Counted from the first letter of the stretch, positions 36,813 to 46,840 are shown. The stretch is DNA of 64,000 nt from Flavobacterium humi (GCF_004745595.1 NZ_SRLH01000006.1:186001-250000); one strand, 5' to 3'. The notes: a model not told the origin generated them from the sequence alone. Made by a program: numbers and translations.

Positions 36813-38810
36813 ATGAAAAAGTACCTTATAGCGTTATTAGTACTGTCCGGCCTGTGTTTGAAGGCCCAGACAAAAGAATTGGGGAAAGTGACCATAGAAG
36901 AATTGAAACAGAAAACACATCCCAATGATTCTTCTGCCGCAGCGGCTGTTTTGTTCGAAGTGGGAAGGACTTCTTTTGAATATTCGCAGACCAACGGATT
37001 TGAAATAGTAACGGAAGTGCTGACCAAAATAAAAATCTATAAAAAAGAAGGTTACGAATATGCGAACAAGTCAGCGAGCTATTATATTGGCGGTTCTGCA
37101 TCAGAGAAACTCGAATTTTCCAAGGCAATCACCTACAATCTGATGAATGGGAAAATCGAAAAAACAAAGCTCGGCAGCGATGGGGAATTCATTGAAAAGG
37201 TGAATAAGAACTGGGCAAGGAAAAAAATATCCATGCCTAATGTTAAGGAAGGCTCCATTATTGAATACAAAATGACCCTAAGGTCCCCTTATATTACCAA
37301 CTTCCCTGATTGGCAGTTTCAAAGGGATATTCCAGTAAGTTATTCAGAATATACTACTTACGTTCCTGAATATTATGTTTATAATGTAAGGAATAAAGGA
37401 TTCCTGTCCCCAGTTGTCAAAAAAGAGAACACCCAGAATTCCATAACATCCACCAGTAAAGAAAGAGGATGGGGAGTTACCACTAAATTTGACCAGAATG
37501 TGACTAATTATAAAGAGCTTAAGACTAATTATGTCCTGACCGATGTTCCGGCCCTTAAAGACGAATCGTATGTAAACAATATCAATAATTACAAAACAAC
37601 GGTTATTCATGAGCTGGCGGGAGAAAGATTTCCAAATAGGGCTTATGAAAACTATGCAACCGATTGGGAAACAGTAGTAAAGAAAATATACGAGAATGAG
37701 GATTTCGGGAACGAGTTGAACAAGACCGGCTATTTCGAAAAAGACCTCGATGCCATCCTAAAAGGAAGTACTTCCCTTGAAGAAAAAATGGCCGTCGTTT
37801 TCAATTACGTTAAAGCCAGGATGAACTGGAACGAATATTATGGCTACACATGCGACAATGGTGTTAGAAAAGCATATCAGGAAAAAACAGGGAATGCTGC
37901 GGAAATCAACCTGATGCTGACGGCCATGTTGCGTTATGCAGGTTTTGAAGCCAATCCGGTTTTGATAAGCACACGATCAAATGGTATTGCATTATTTCCT
38001 TCAAGAACGGCTTTCAATTATGTAATTGCGGGAATAGAACTCAACAACCGGGTGGTTTTATTGGATGCCACCGATAAAAATGCGTTGCCGGACATCCTGC
38101 CAACACGTGACTTAAACTGGCTCGGAAGGATTATTAGGAAAAACAACAGTTCGGCTGAAATTGACCTGATGCCAAAATCCAATTCGAAAGAAGTCATGTA
38201 TATCATGGCCAATGTAAGCCCTGAAGGAAATGTTTCCGGGAAAATCAGGGATCAGTATTTCGATTACAATGCCTTTGTTTTTAGGGGAGTCAACAATAAA
38301 GTAGCCAAAGACAGCTATGTGGAAAAACTCGAAAAAAGGCACCAGGGGCTGGAAATAACCGATTATGCCGTTCAAAATAACAACGATTTGTCAAAACCCA
38401 TTCAGGAAGAATATTCCTTTACCAGCAATAATTCCGTGGAGATTATAGGAGACAAGATGTATTTCTCACCATTTCTTTATTTGGCGATGACCGAAAACCC
38501 TTTCAAACAGGAAACCAGGGAATATCCCGTAGATTTCGTATACCCGCACCAGGATAAGTTTGTGGTCAGTATTACTGTTCCCGAAGGATATGCCATCGAA
38601 ACATTACCACAGTCCAAATCTATAGGAATGCCCGACGAATTAGGGAATTTCAGGTATAATATTTCAAGTAACGGCAACCAGATCCAGCTTTTATATACTA
38701 TTGATATCAACCAGGCTATCATCAGTTCCGAATATTACGAAAGTTTAAAAGGGTTCTACAAAGAGGTGGTAGATAAGCAAACCGAAAAAATAGTACTTAA
38801 AAAAGCATAA
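36813..38810 (+). CDS. Secreted DUF3857 / transglutaminase-like protein with degenerate active site
   Basis: 665-residue paralogue of the preceding gene, starting 4 nt after it, with signal peptide MKKYLIALLVLSGLCLKAQ. The transglutaminase-like core is recognisable, but the nucleophile position is Ala362 (TGNAAEINLML in place of GxCxE) and the catalytic His position is Asn in FNYVIAGIEL; the Asp is kept in LLDATDK. It is therefore unlikely to be a transglutaminase or protease and may bind peptide or partner with the active paralogue. This degenerate form is, to my knowledge, common in Bacteroidota. Confidence 0.87.
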   Translation: MKKYLIALLVLSGLCLKAQTKELGKVTIEELKQKTHPNDSSAAAAVLFEVGRTSFEYSQTNGFEIVTEVLTKIKIYKKEGYEYANKSASYYIGGSASEKLEFSKAITYNLMNGKIEKTKLGSDGEFIEKVNKNWARKKISMPNVKEGSIIEYKMTLRSPYITNFPDWQFQRDIPVSYSEYTTYVPEYYVYNVRNKGFLSPVVKKENTQNSITSTSKERGWGVTTKFDQNVTNYKELKTNYVLTDVPALKDESYVNNINNYKTTVIHELAGERFPNRAYENYATDWETVVKKIYENEDFGNELNKTGYFEKDLDAILKGSTSLEEKMAVVFNYVKARMNWNEYYGYTCDNGVRKAYQEKTGNAAEINLMLTAMLRYAGFEANPVLISTRSNGIALFPSRTAFNYVIAGIELNNRVVLLDATDKNALPDILPTRDLNWLGRIIRKNNSSAEIDLMPKSNSKEVMYIMANVSPEGNVSGKIRDQYFDYNAFVFRGVNNKVAKDSYVEKLEKRHQGLEITDYAVQNNNDLSKPIQEEYSFTSNNSVEIIGDKMYFSPFLYLAMTENPFKQETREYPVDFVYPHQDKFVVSITVPEGYAIETLPQSKSIGMPDELGNFRYNISSNGNQIQLLYTIDINQAIISSEYYESLKGFYKEVVDKQTEKIVLKKA

Positions 38811-38812
38811 CA

Positions 38813-39139
38813 ATGAATATTCAAAACGCACAATTAGAGGTAGATAACTGGATCAAAAACCATGGTGTCCGTTACTTTAACGAATTGACCAATATGGCCC
38901 AGCTTACAGAAGAAGTAGGAGAGGTTGCCCGCATTATTGCCCGCCGTTATGGAGAACAATCTGAAAAAGAAAGCGATAAGAACAAGGATCTTGGCGAAGA
39001 ACTGGCCGATGTGGTTTTTGTAGTCCTTTGCCTGGCCAACCAAACGGGAATTGACTTACAGGCTGCTTTTGATAAAAAACTGGATTTGAAGACCAATCGT
39101 GACCACGATCGTCATCACAATAACGACAAGCTTAAGTAA
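38813..39139 (+). CDS. MazG-like nucleotide pyrophosphohydrolase
   Basis: All-alpha NTP pyrophosphohydrolase of 108 residues. The metal-binding motifs are QLTEEVGEVARI and LGEELADVVFVVL. It probably clears non-canonical or excess (d)NTPs. It ends in a charged His/Asp-rich tail (NRDHDRHHNNDK). It lies 2 nt after the DUF3857 gene and 2 nt before aroA, so it is part of the same transcript. Confidence 0.92.
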   Translation: MNIQNAQLEVDNWIKNHGVRYFNELTNMAQLTEEVGEVARIIARRYGEQSEKESDKNKDLGEELADVVFVVLCLANQTGIDLQAAFDKKLDLKTNRDHDRHHNNDKLK

Positions 39140-39141
39140 CC

Positions 39142-40368
39142 GTGAACCTAGCTCTTATGCCATCTGCGGCCAGCCGGCAATCCCGCATCAGTATCTCCGG
39201 TTCCAAATCGGAAACAAACAGGTTGCTGCTATTGCAGGCCCAATATCCCGTTATTGCCCTGGATAATGTTTCCGATTCCGATGACAGTACAGCTATGGTC
39301 GAAGCATTGAAAAGCAAGGATCCGGTAATCGATATCCATCATGCCGGTACCACCATGCGTTTCCTTAGCGCTTATTTTTCGGCACAGGAAGGGAAAGAAG
39401 TAATACTGACCGGTTCTTCCAGGATGAAAGAACGGCCCATAAAAATCCTCGTGGAAGCCTTGAAGCAATTGGGCGCTGATATCCAATATGTCGAAAACGA
39501 GGGATTTCCGCCGCTTAAAATCAGCGGAAAAAAACTAACGCAACATAAAGTCACGCTTCCTGCCGATGTCAGCAGCCAGTACATTTCGGCACTGCTCCTG
39601 GTAGCGCCACAACTCGAAAACGGGTTGGAACTAACTTTAGAAGGCAAAATCACATCCGTTCCCTACATCAATATGACATTGGCCCTGTTGCATGAAATCG
39701 GGATCGAAACGGTTTTTGACGGAAATAAAATTTCAGTGGTACCTAAAAAGGAACTTCATGGCCCGCAGCAGCTTACTGTGGAAAGCGACTGGTCCTCGGC
39801 TTCATACTTTTATTCCATCGCCGCTTTATCAGAAGAAGGAACCGAAATAACGCTTTCCAGTTACAAGCAAAATAGCCTTCAGGGCGATTCCGTCCTGGCT
39901 GAGATTTACAAAAGTTTTGGTGTAATGACCCATTTTTCGGACAATTCCATCCTTTTGAAGAAAACAGTCAAAGGTATCCAAGCCATCAATTATGACCTGA
40001 ATGCTTCTCCGGATATTGCCCAGACTATTGCCGTCACTTGTTTTGGATTAGGAACAGGCTGCCATCTGACCGGGTTGCATACCTTGAAGATAAAAGAGAC
40101 AGACCGGCTCGAAGCCTTGAAAACAGAACTCACAAAATTAGGGGCCATAGTTGCTGTAACCGATTATAGCCTTACTTTGGAACCTTCATCAGGAATAATG
40201 GAAAATGTATCTGTCAGCACGTATCAGGACCACCGCATGGCAATGGCTTTTGCACCTTTGGCGGTAAAGGTCGGCATCAGGATCGAAGACGCTGAAGTGG
40301 TTTCCAAATCCTACCCGGCTTTTTGGAGCGATTTAAAAAGCATGGGTTTCCGTATTTCTGAAATATAA
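39142..40368 (+). CDS. aroA: 3-phosphoshikimate 1-carboxyvinyltransferase (EPSP synthase)
   Basis: Sixth step of the shikimate pathway. A 408-residue protein starting with GTG at 39142; an in-frame ATG 15 nt later is the alternative. Motifs are ISGSKSETNRLLLLQA, HHAGTTMRFLSAY and KETDRLEALKTEL. It is about 20 residues shorter than the E. coli enzyme and slightly divergent at its N-terminus. It is separate from the other aromatic genes at 30282-33381 and sits between mazG-like and queA. Confidence 0.95.
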   Translation: MNLALMPSAASRQSRISISGSKSETNRLLLLQAQYPVIALDNVSDSDDSTAMVEALKSKDPVIDIHHAGTTMRFLSAYFSAQEGKEVILTGSSRMKERPIKILVEALKQLGADIQYVENEGFPPLKISGKKLTQHKVTLPADVSSQYISALLLVAPQLENGLELTLEGKITSVPYINMTLALLHEIGIETVFDGNKISVVPKKELHGPQQLTVESDWSSASYFYSIAALSEEGTEITLSSYKQNSLQGDSVLAEIYKSFGVMTHFSDNSILLKKTVKGIQAINYDLNASPDIAQTIAVTCFGLGTGCHLTGLHTLKIKETDRLEALKTELTKLGAIVAVTDYSLTLEPSSGIMENVSVSTYQDHRMAMAFAPLAVKVGIRIEDAEVVSKSYPAFWSDLKSMGFRISEI

Positions 40369-40431
40369 AGGGCCGGAATGGCAATGGTTTGGAGCTCTGG
40401 CACTTCTTTTTTAAAATAAAAGCCAAAACAC

Positions 40432-40463
40432 TTGACAACGCCTGTTTCACAATAGTATATTTG
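40432..40463 (+). promoter_or_regulatory. queA promoter (TTG-N21-TATATTTG)
   Basis: TTG at 40432-40434 and the perfect -7 box TATATTTG at 40456-40463, with a 21-nt spacer. This is one of the clearest promoters in the window. Confidence 0.7.
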
Positions 40464-40517
40464 CAGCCTTCTTTGCAGTAGAAATACAGCAAGGTTTTAC
40501 AATCTAAATAATTACAT

Positions 40518-41567
40518 ATGAAGTTATCTAATTTCAATTTCAACCTTCCGGCCGAGCTTTTAGCCGAATTTCCATCAGAAAACAGGGATGAAGCCCGTTT
40601 AATGGTAGTGAATAGGAAAACACAAACTATTGAGCATAAACTTTTTAAAGATATCCTGGACTATTTCGACGAAGGTGACGTTATGGTTTTGAACAATACA
40701 AAAGTTTTCCCGGCGCGTTTGTACGGGAACAAGGAAAAGACAGGAGCGAGAATTGAAGTTTTCCTGTTGCGTGAATTAAATGCGGAGCAGCGTCTTTGGG
40801 ACGTTTTGGTAGATCCGGCGCGTAAAATCCGTATCGGGAACAAATTATATTTTGGCGATGACGATTCATTAGTAGCCGAAGTTATTGATAACACCACTTC
40901 CCGTGGAAGGACCTTACGTTTCCTATACGATGGTTCCTATGAAGAATTCAGGGCGAAATTAGTAGAATTGGGCGAAACCCCGATCCCGAAATATATCAAC
41001 AGGGAAGTAACCCCGGAAGATGCGGAACGTTACCAAACGATTTATGCCAAAGAAGAAGGAGCGGTTGCCGCGCCAACTGCCGGCCTGCATTTTTCAAAGC
41101 ACCTGATGAAACGGTTGGAAATCAAAGGCATCAAATTTGCCGAAGTAACGCTGCACGTAGGTTTGGGAACTTTCAATCCGGTTGAGGTTGAAGATCTTTC
41201 AAAGCACAAAATGGATTCCGAAGAGCTGAAAATCACTCAGGAAGCCTGTGATATCGTAAATGCCGCCAAGCTGTCCAAACACCGTGTCTGTGCCGTAGGT
41301 ACAACGACCATGCGTGCCATGGAAAGCTCCGTGTCCTCGGCAAAAACCCTAAATCCTTTCGAAGGTTGGACCAATAAATTCATCTTCCCTCCGCATGATT
41401 TCAGTTTGGCAGATTGCATGATCACGAATTTCCATACACCAAAATCAACACTGTTAATGATGATTTCCGCTTTCTGCGGACATGATTTAATGCGCAAAGC
41501 ATACGACGAAGCGATCAAAGAAAAGTACAAATTCTACTCTTACGGAGACGCCATGTTGATCCTGTAA
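40518..41567 (+). CDS. queA: tRNA preQ1(34) S-adenosylmethionine ribosyltransferase-isomerase
   Basis: Adds the ribosyl group of SAM to preQ1 in tRNA during queuosine synthesis. Full length at 349 residues, with [13 protein letters not shown], the PARLYGNKE motif, [19 protein letters not shown] and FHTPKSTLL. It has its own promoter. Another queuosine-pathway gene, queE, lies at 57360. Confidence 0.96.
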   Translation: MKLSNFNFNLPAELLAEFPSENRDEARLMVVNRKTQTIEHKLFKDILDYFDEGDVMVLNNTKVFPARLYGNKEKTGARIEVFLLRELNAEQRLWDVLVDPARKIRIGNKLYFGDDDSLVAEVIDNTTSRGRTLRFLYDGSYEEFRAKLVELGETPIPKYINREVTPEDAERYQTIYAKEEGAVAAPTAGLHFSKHLMKRLEIKGIKFAEVTLHVGLGTFNPVEVEDLSKHKMDSEELKITQEACDIVNAAKLSKHRVCAVGTTTMRAMESSVSSAKTLNPFEGWTNKFIFPPHDFSLADCMITNFHTPKSTLLMMISAFCGHDLMRKAYDEAIKEKYKFYSYGDAMLIL

Positions 41568-41630
41568 TTTGAACTTCCCCAAGTTCAAAATTCAATCTCA
41601 TCTGTTGTAAAAAGCAGATGGGATTTTTTT
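41568..41630 (+). terminator. Two hairpins after queA, the second an intrinsic terminator
   Basis: TTTGAACTT and AAGTTCAAA (41568-41589, CCCC loop) form a first hairpin. AATCTCATCTG and CAGATGGGATT (41594-41625, one G-U pair) followed by seven T form the terminator proper. Confidence 0.85.
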
Positions 41631-41668
41631 ATTGCAATCCATATTTTTTTTCAAGAAGAGCAGGTATT

Positions 41669-41767
41669 GGGCGTGTCCCTTCATTCTTACGGGCCGTGCT
41701 GTCCGCTGCAATCTTTTTGCCTTGTTTGCAACAGGCAAAAAGGATTTCCGCTTCCATCACTCACGCA
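41669..41767. repeat. Putative interspersed intergenic repeat with a 10-bp hairpin
   Basis: GC-richer block between queA and kynU. It centres on a perfect hairpin CTTTTTGCCT (41713-41722) with AGGCAAAAAG (41733-41742). The flanks (GGGCCGTGCTGTCCGCTGC and GGATTTCCGCTTCCATCAC) resemble, as I remember them, recurring intergenic elements of flavobacterial genomes. A 100-codon ORF across it is rich in Cys, Phe and Ala and looks spurious. No second full copy lies in this window. Confidence 0.45.
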
Positions 41768-41850
41768 ATCCCCTGTTCCGCCATAACCTTTTGCTTTTTT
41801 AAGGCTTTTTACGATAAACCTATATGCCCGGCAATTTATTTCGGCCATGC

Positions 41851-41873
41851 TAACTTTGCCTTGTGTAAGTTTG
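41851..41873 (+). promoter_or_regulatory. Two TAnnTTTG boxes upstream of kynU
   Basis: TAACTTTG (41851-41858) and TAAGTTTG (41866-41873) lie 72 and 57 nt... of sequence upstream of the start region at 41923 and may mark two start sites for the kynurenine genes. No clear -33 element is visible. Confidence 0.5.
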
Positions 41874-41922
41874 CCACATTCAAACTTTTATCTACTTTTA
41901 CAGCACCAAATAAACCATAATA

Positions 41923-43200
41923 ATGACGTTTGAAAATACCAGAGAATTTGCTCGGCAGCTTGACGCTAATGACGAATTGAGAAATTATCGCAACGAATTT
42001 ATCTTTCCGCAGCACGAAGGAAAAAACGTAATTTACTTTACAGGGAATTCCCTTGGGTTACAGCCTAAAAGAACCAAAAAATATATAGACGAAGTAATGG
42101 ACGACTGGGCGAACCTGGCTGTCGAAGGGCATTTTTATGCAGACAAGCCGTGGTGGGATTACCAGGAGCGTTTTGCCGAACCGTTAAGCCGCATTGTAGG
42201 GGCAAAGCCTTCGGAAGTTACCGTGATGAATACGTTAACGGTCAATCTTCATTTACTGATGGTTTCGTTTTACCAGCCTACCAAAACACGTTATAAAATC
42301 ATTTGCGAGGAAAAAGCGTTTCCTTCAGACCAGTACATGTTCCAGAGCCAGGTTGCCTTCCACGGTTATAAAAAGGAAGAGACCATTATAGAGATAAAGC
42401 GCCGTGAAGGAGAGCATAACATCCGCCTGGAAGATATTCTGGCCAAAATCAATGAAGTCGGCGATGAGCTGGCATTAGTACTTATTGGCGGCGTCAATTA
42501 TTATACCGGCCAGGTTTTTGATATGAAAACCATCACGGAAGCCGGTCACAAAGTAGGGGCAAAAGTTGGTTTCGACCTGGCGCATGCTGCCGGGAATATC
42601 AAACTTGACCTTCACGATTGGAACGTTGATTTTGCCGCCTGGTGCAGTTATAAATATATGAATTCCGGGCCTGGTAATGCTTCGGGATGTTTTGTACACG
42701 AAAAACACCACCATGCGAACCTGCCAAGATTTGCCGGCTGGTGGGGCCACAATAAAGAAAGACGTTTCAAGATGGAACCGGATTTCGATCCTGTACACGG
42801 TGCCGACGGTTGGCAGATAAGCAACCTGCCGGTGTTGTCTCTGGCCCCGTATCTGGCTTCTGTAGAGATGTTTGCCGAAGTAGGCATGGACAAACTGATT
42901 GCCAAAAGAGACAAAATTACCTCTTACCTCGAATTTATTTTACGTGAGATCGATGTTGAAATCCCTGGCACGGAATTTGAGATCATCACGCCTGCAAATC
43001 CTAAGGAAAGAGCTTGTCAGCTGTCTGTTTTTTTACACGGGCAAGGCAGGAGCCTGTTTGACTATTTAATGACAAATGGGGTAATTACCGACTGGAGGGA
43101 ACCGAATGTTATCCGTTTGGCTCCCGTGCCATTGTATTGCTCTTTTGAGGATATGTATGAGTTTGGACAAATATTAAAGAAAGGCATAGTACGCCCATAA
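41923..43200 (+). CDS. kynU: Kynureninase
   Basis: PLP enzyme that cleaves kynurenine or 3-hydroxykynurenine to (3-hydroxy)anthranilate and alanine. Full length at 425 residues. It shows YFTGNSLGLQPK, the PLP-phosphate region EVTVMNTLTVN, FDLAHAAGN (PLP Asp) and the aldimine Lys244 in WCSYKYMNSGPG. It is the first gene of a plus-strand set with a ureohydrolase, an Ntn hydrolase and kmo, which together point to tryptophan catabolism or de novo NAD synthesis. Confidence 0.95.
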   Translation: MTFENTREFARQLDANDELRNYRNEFIFPQHEGKNVIYFTGNSLGLQPKRTKKYIDEVMDDWANLAVEGHFYADKPWWDYQERFAEPLSRIVGAKPSEVTVMNTLTVNLHLLMVSFYQPTKTRYKIICEEKAFPSDQYMFQSQVAFHGYKKEETIIEIKRREGEHNIRLEDILAKINEVGDELALVLIGGVNYYTGQVFDMKTITEAGHKVGAKVGFDLAHAAGNIKLDLHDWNVDFAAWCSYKYMNSGPGNASGCFVHEKHHHANLPRFAGWWGHNKERRFKMEPDFDPVHGADGWQISNLPVLSLAPYLASVEMFAEVGMDKLIAKRDKITSYLEFILREIDVEIPGTEFEIITPANPKERACQLSVFLHGQGRSLFDYLMTNGVITDWREPNVIRLAPVPLYCSFEDMYEFGQILKKGIVRP

Positions 43201-43249
43201 AGCTTAAAACAAGATGTGCTTATTTCTTAAGACATAATAATTTTAAAAA

Positions 43250-44335
43250 ATGAACAAACAACAAAAAATAGAGAATTTCGATCCGTCGCAACCGGGTTTG
43301 GCAGATGCTACTATTTTCGGACTGCCATTTACCGCTGAAGAAAGCGAAATCATAATCATCCCTGTGCCGTGGGAAGTAACGGTAAGTTACGGAGCCGGTG
43401 CTTCAGAAGGGCCGGAAGCTGTCCTTGACGCCTCTTTCCAGGTTGACCTGCAACATCAGCAATTTCCGGAACTATGGAAATTAGGGATGTATTACGATGA
43501 AGCGCCGGAACATTGGGCCAAAAATTCGGCGAAATACAAAAATTTGGCACAGCCTATCATAGAAGCATTAGAGAACGGAGAAGACGTGTCTGTTTTTCCT
43601 GCCCTGCAATCGGACCTGGACAAAATCAACAAGGTTTGTGCAGAATTGCATGCAGAAGTTAAAGAACGTGTCCTTCATTGGATAAAAAAAGGAAAAAAAG
43701 TGGTTTTACTGGGTGGTGACCACAGTACGCCATTAGGATATTACCAGGCATTGGCAACCCTCCACGATGATTTCGGGATATTGCACCTGGACGCTCATAT
43801 GGACTTGCGTATTGCTTACGAAGGATTTACCTATTCGCATGCGTCAATCATGTACAATGCTTTGCAAATCCCTCAGATTACAAAATTGGTGCAGGTAGGA
43901 ATCCGTGATTTTTGCGAACAGGAAGTAGAAGTGGCCAAACAACAAGGCAACCGTGTTGCGGTACATACAGATATGGACCTTAAGGCCGAAACTTTTGAAG
44001 GAAAGACCTGGCAGCAGCAATGTGACGCGATTATCAATGCCTTGCCGCAAAAAGTTTGTGTCTCTTTTGATATCGACGGAATGTATTCCTGGTATTGCCC
44101 TAATACGGGGACACCGGTTCCGGGCGGTTTCTCTTTTGAGCAGGCTACGTACTTGTTCGATAAATTAACAGAAAGCGGAAAGGAGATCATCGGTTTTGAT
44201 TTAGTTGAAGTAGCTCCTGGAGAAGATGACTGGGACGGGAATGTCGGGGCGAGGATGTTGTTCCACATGTGTGGGATGTTGGCTAAAAACAACGGATTGG
44301 ATGTTGGTAGCAAAATCAATTTCAACAGAAAGTAA
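43250..44335 (+). CDS. Ureohydrolase (arginase/agmatinase/formimidoylglutamase) family protein
   Basis: Mn-dependent amidinohydrolase fold, 361 residues. The metal ligands are all present: His in LLGGDHSTPLGY, Asp-His-Asp in LDAHMDLR and the Asp pair in SFDIDGM. It is longer than typical agmatinase (about 310). The substrate is not clear from sequence: agmatine, formiminoglutamate or another amide. It lies 49 nt after kynU and is followed by a terminator, so it is co-transcribed with kynureninase; hydrolysis of N-formylkynurenine is a speculative option. Confidence 0.88.
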   Translation: MNKQQKIENFDPSQPGLADATIFGLPFTAEESEIIIIPVPWEVTVSYGAGASEGPEAVLDASFQVDLQHQQFPELWKLGMYYDEAPEHWAKNSAKYKNLAQPIIEALENGEDVSVFPALQSDLDKINKVCAELHAEVKERVLHWIKKGKKVVLLGGDHSTPLGYYQALATLHDDFGILHLDAHMDLRIAYEGFTYSHASIMYNALQIPQITKLVQVGIRDFCEQEVEVAKQQGNRVAVHTDMDLKAETFEGKTWQQQCDAIINALPQKVCVSFDIDGMYSWYCPNTGTPVPGGFSFEQATYLFDKLTESGKEIIGFDLVEVAPGEDDWDGNVGARMLFHMCGMLAKNNGLDVGSKINFNRK

Positions 44336-44354
44336 GAATATACAATAGATTTAG

Positions 44355-44388
44355 AAAAAAGGCGGACGTAAATGTTCGCCTTTTTTTT
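44355..44388 (+). terminator. Intrinsic terminator after the ureohydrolase gene
   Basis: GGCGGAC and GTTCGCC pair (one G-U) around loop GTAAAT, flanked by six A and eight T. An ATG at 44372 lies inside this hairpin and is therefore not a credible start for the next gene. Confidence 0.87.
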
Positions 44389-44413
44389 ATATTTGGAATA
44401 TAAACCGTCGCAA

Positions 44414-46801
44414 ATGAAATCTTTCAGGAAATTACTTTACACCGTATTGGCTATTATCGCCTTTGTTTTCTTGTCTATTTACGGATATCTGCTGTACAGC
44501 AAACCCGATTACGAAGGAGAAGTGGCCATGCATAATATTTCGGGAGAAACGTCGGTCTATTTCGACACCTATGGAGTACCGCACATTTATGCGGCAAACC
44601 AGAAAGATGCGATGGAAGCCCTAGGGTATGTCCATGCCCAGGACAGATTGTGGCAAATGGAATTGCTGCGGAGGATTGCGCCGGGAAGATTATCGGAAAT
44701 TTTCGGGACCAGGGCACTCAAAAACGATAAGTTTTTTATCGGTTTGGGGATTGATGAAAATTCGGAAAAAGCAATTTCGGAATTGGATAAAAACGGCGAA
44801 CCCTATAAGATGGCCATGGCTTATCTGGATGGGATTAATCAATACCTGGAGGAAGGAAAGACACCTGTTGAGTTTTCCCTTTTAGGGATAAAAAAAGAAA
44901 AATTTACCTTAAAAGATGTATTCAACACTTACGGATACATGGCATTCAGTTTTGCGATGGCCCAAAAAACAGACCCTTTGATGACTGATATCAGGAACCA
45001 GTTCGGGGATGAATACCTTAAGGATTTGGGGATTGATTATTCTCACAATCCGACACGCTTAAAGATTTCCAGGGGAGAAGAACAACAGTACCTGGAGATT
45101 TCAAAATCGATCACTGCCTTGCTGGAGAATTCTCCCGTGCCGCCATTCATCGGAAGCAACAGCTGGGTAATTTCTCCTAAAAAAACCAAAACCGGCAAGG
45201 TACTTTTCTGCAACGACCCGCACATTGAGTATTCGCAACCGGGAACTTGGTACGAAGCGCATATCTCCTGCCCGGATTATGAAATGTACGGCTATTATCT
45301 CTCCGGGACACCGTTCCCGTTACTGGCACACAACAGAAAATATGCGTATGGGCTGACCATGTTCGAAAATGATGATGCAGATTTGTTCCAGGAAGAGAAC
45401 AATCCGAACAATCCGAATCAATATAAAACGGCTGCCGGTTTTGCTACTTATACATCACGGACCAAAACGATCCGGGTAAAAGACAGTACTGCCGTGGTGT
45501 TAACAGTAAAAGAAACAGGGCACGGGCCTATTATCAATGATTTGATTGCTGATTTTAAAACCAAACAACCCGTTGCTTTTTCCTGGATTTATACGCAACA
45601 GCCTAACAAAATCCTCAATGCCGTGTATGGTTTGAGCCATGCCAAAAGTATCCCGGAATTCCAAAAATCGGTTTCTTATATTGTGGCGCCCGGTTTGAAT
45701 ATCATGTATGGGGATGCCCAAAACAATGTCGCCTGGTTTACCTCCGGAAAATTATATAAACTCCAGAAAGGCGTAAATGCCAACCTGATACTCAACGGTT
45801 CCAATGGAGTAGACGATCAAAAAGAATTTTTGCCGTATTCCAAAAACCCAGCCACTATAAACCCGGCCTGGAATTATGTATATTCTTCCAATAACATGCC
45901 TGAAAATATTGATGGTTACAACTATCCGGGCTATTACCTTCCGGAAGACCGGGCCAGGAGGATTTCTAATTTGCTGGATGCCAAAAATGACTGGGACAAA
46001 GAATCTGTCAGTAAAATGATGACCGATAACACTTCTCCGGTGGTTACAGAAATTGTCAAGGTGCTTATGGCAAATACCGAATCCGGGAAATTGAATGCCC
46101 AGGAAAAAGAAGCGCTTTCGGTTTTGAAAAGCTGGAACGGTTCCCATGACATCACCGGTGTTGCTCCAACGATCTACAACAAATGGATTTATTTTTACCT
46201 TAAAAATACATTTCAGGACGAAATGGGCGAGGTTTCCTTCAGGCAATTCCTGAAAACACATATTATGAAACAGTCCATTGCCTTTCAAACCCAAAACGAA
46301 AGTTCCGTTTGGTGGGATAATATAACTACCAAAAGCAAAAAAGAGACACGGAAAGATATTCTTACCCAATCCCTGAAAGAAGCTGTCGCTAGCTTAAATA
46401 CTCAATTGGGAAGCGATGTCAGTTCCTGGACCTGGAACAGGGTGCATAAACTGGAATTCAAGCATCCGCTGGGCAGTGTGGCCTTACTCAAACCGTTTTT
46501 CAATGTTGGGATTTTTGACATTGCCGGCACGAATGAAGTCATCAATAACACAATGTTCGAATATTCGGATGAAAAGGAATATGTAGTAAAGGCAGGTCCT
46601 TCCACCCGCAGGATTGTTGATTTTTCGGATATAGAGAACAGCTGGAGCATTTTGCCGAGCGGGCAATCCGGGAATCCTATGAGCGAGCATTACAGTGACC
46701 AGGCCGAAATGTACGTGGCCGGAAAATTCAGGAAGATGATGCTTAACAAAGAAGAGATAGTCAAAACAGGTACCAAGCTTGTTTTTATCCCAAAAAAATA
46801 A
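44414..46801 (+). CDS. Penicillin acylase family (Ntn hydrolase) protein, membrane anchored
   Basis: Amide hydrolase precursor of 795 residues from the ATG at 44414. One N-terminal membrane helix (about 5-26: LLYTVLAIIAFVFLSIYGY) anchors it with the enzyme outside the cytoplasm. The alpha-chain part has DTYGVPHIYA and GYVHAQDRLWQMELLRR. The beta chain should begin at Ser248 in FIGSNSWVIS, the autocatalytic nucleophile, followed by NDPHIEY and the HNRKYAYGLT motif. Members hydrolyse beta-lactams, acyl-homoserine lactones or other N-acyl compounds; the substrate here is unknown. It sits between kynU-ureohydrolase and kmo. Confidence 0.92.
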   Translation: MKSFRKLLYTVLAIIAFVFLSIYGYLLYSKPDYEGEVAMHNISGETSVYFDTYGVPHIYAANQKDAMEALGYVHAQDRLWQMELLRRIAPGRLSEIFGTRALKNDKFFIGLGIDENSEKAISELDKNGEPYKMAMAYLDGINQYLEEGKTPVEFSLLGIKKEKFTLKDVFNTYGYMAFSFAMAQKTDPLMTDIRNQFGDEYLKDLGIDYSHNPTRLKISRGEEQQYLEISKSITALLENSPVPPFIGSNSWVISPKKTKTGKVLFCNDPHIEYSQPGTWYEAHISCPDYEMYGYYLSGTPFPLLAHNRKYAYGLTMFENDDADLFQEENNPNNPNQYKTAAGFATYTSRTKTIRVKDSTAVVLTVKETGHGPIINDLIADFKTKQPVAFSWIYTQQPNKILNAVYGLSHAKSIPEFQKSVSYIVAPGLNIMYGDAQNNVAWFTSGKLYKLQKGVNANLILNGSNGVDDQKEFLPYSKNPATINPAWNYVYSSNNMPENIDGYNYPGYYLPEDRARRISNLLDAKNDWDKESVSKMMTDNTSPVVTEIVKVLMANTESGKLNAQEKEALSVLKSWNGSHDITGVAPTIYNKWIYFYLKNTFQDEMGEVSFRQFLKTHIMKQSIAFQTQNESSVWWDNITTKSKKETRKDILTQSLKEAVASLNTQLGSDVSSWTWNRVHKLEFKHPLGSVALLKPFFNVGIFDIAGTNEVINNTMFEYSDEKEYVVKAGPSTRRIVDFSDIENSWSILPSGQSGNPMSEHYSDQAEMYVAGKFRKMMLNKEEIVKTGTKLVFIPKK

Positions 46802-46840
46802 ATAATTGAATTATTCGTGGCGAACTTCTGCTTAAATAGA

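Noticed and set aside
41618..41920. 100-codon ORF between queA and kynU
   Set aside because: It crosses a terminator tail, a hairpin repeat and the kynU promoter boxes; its composition (Cys, Phe, Ala, Ser) is unlike a real protein of this genome.
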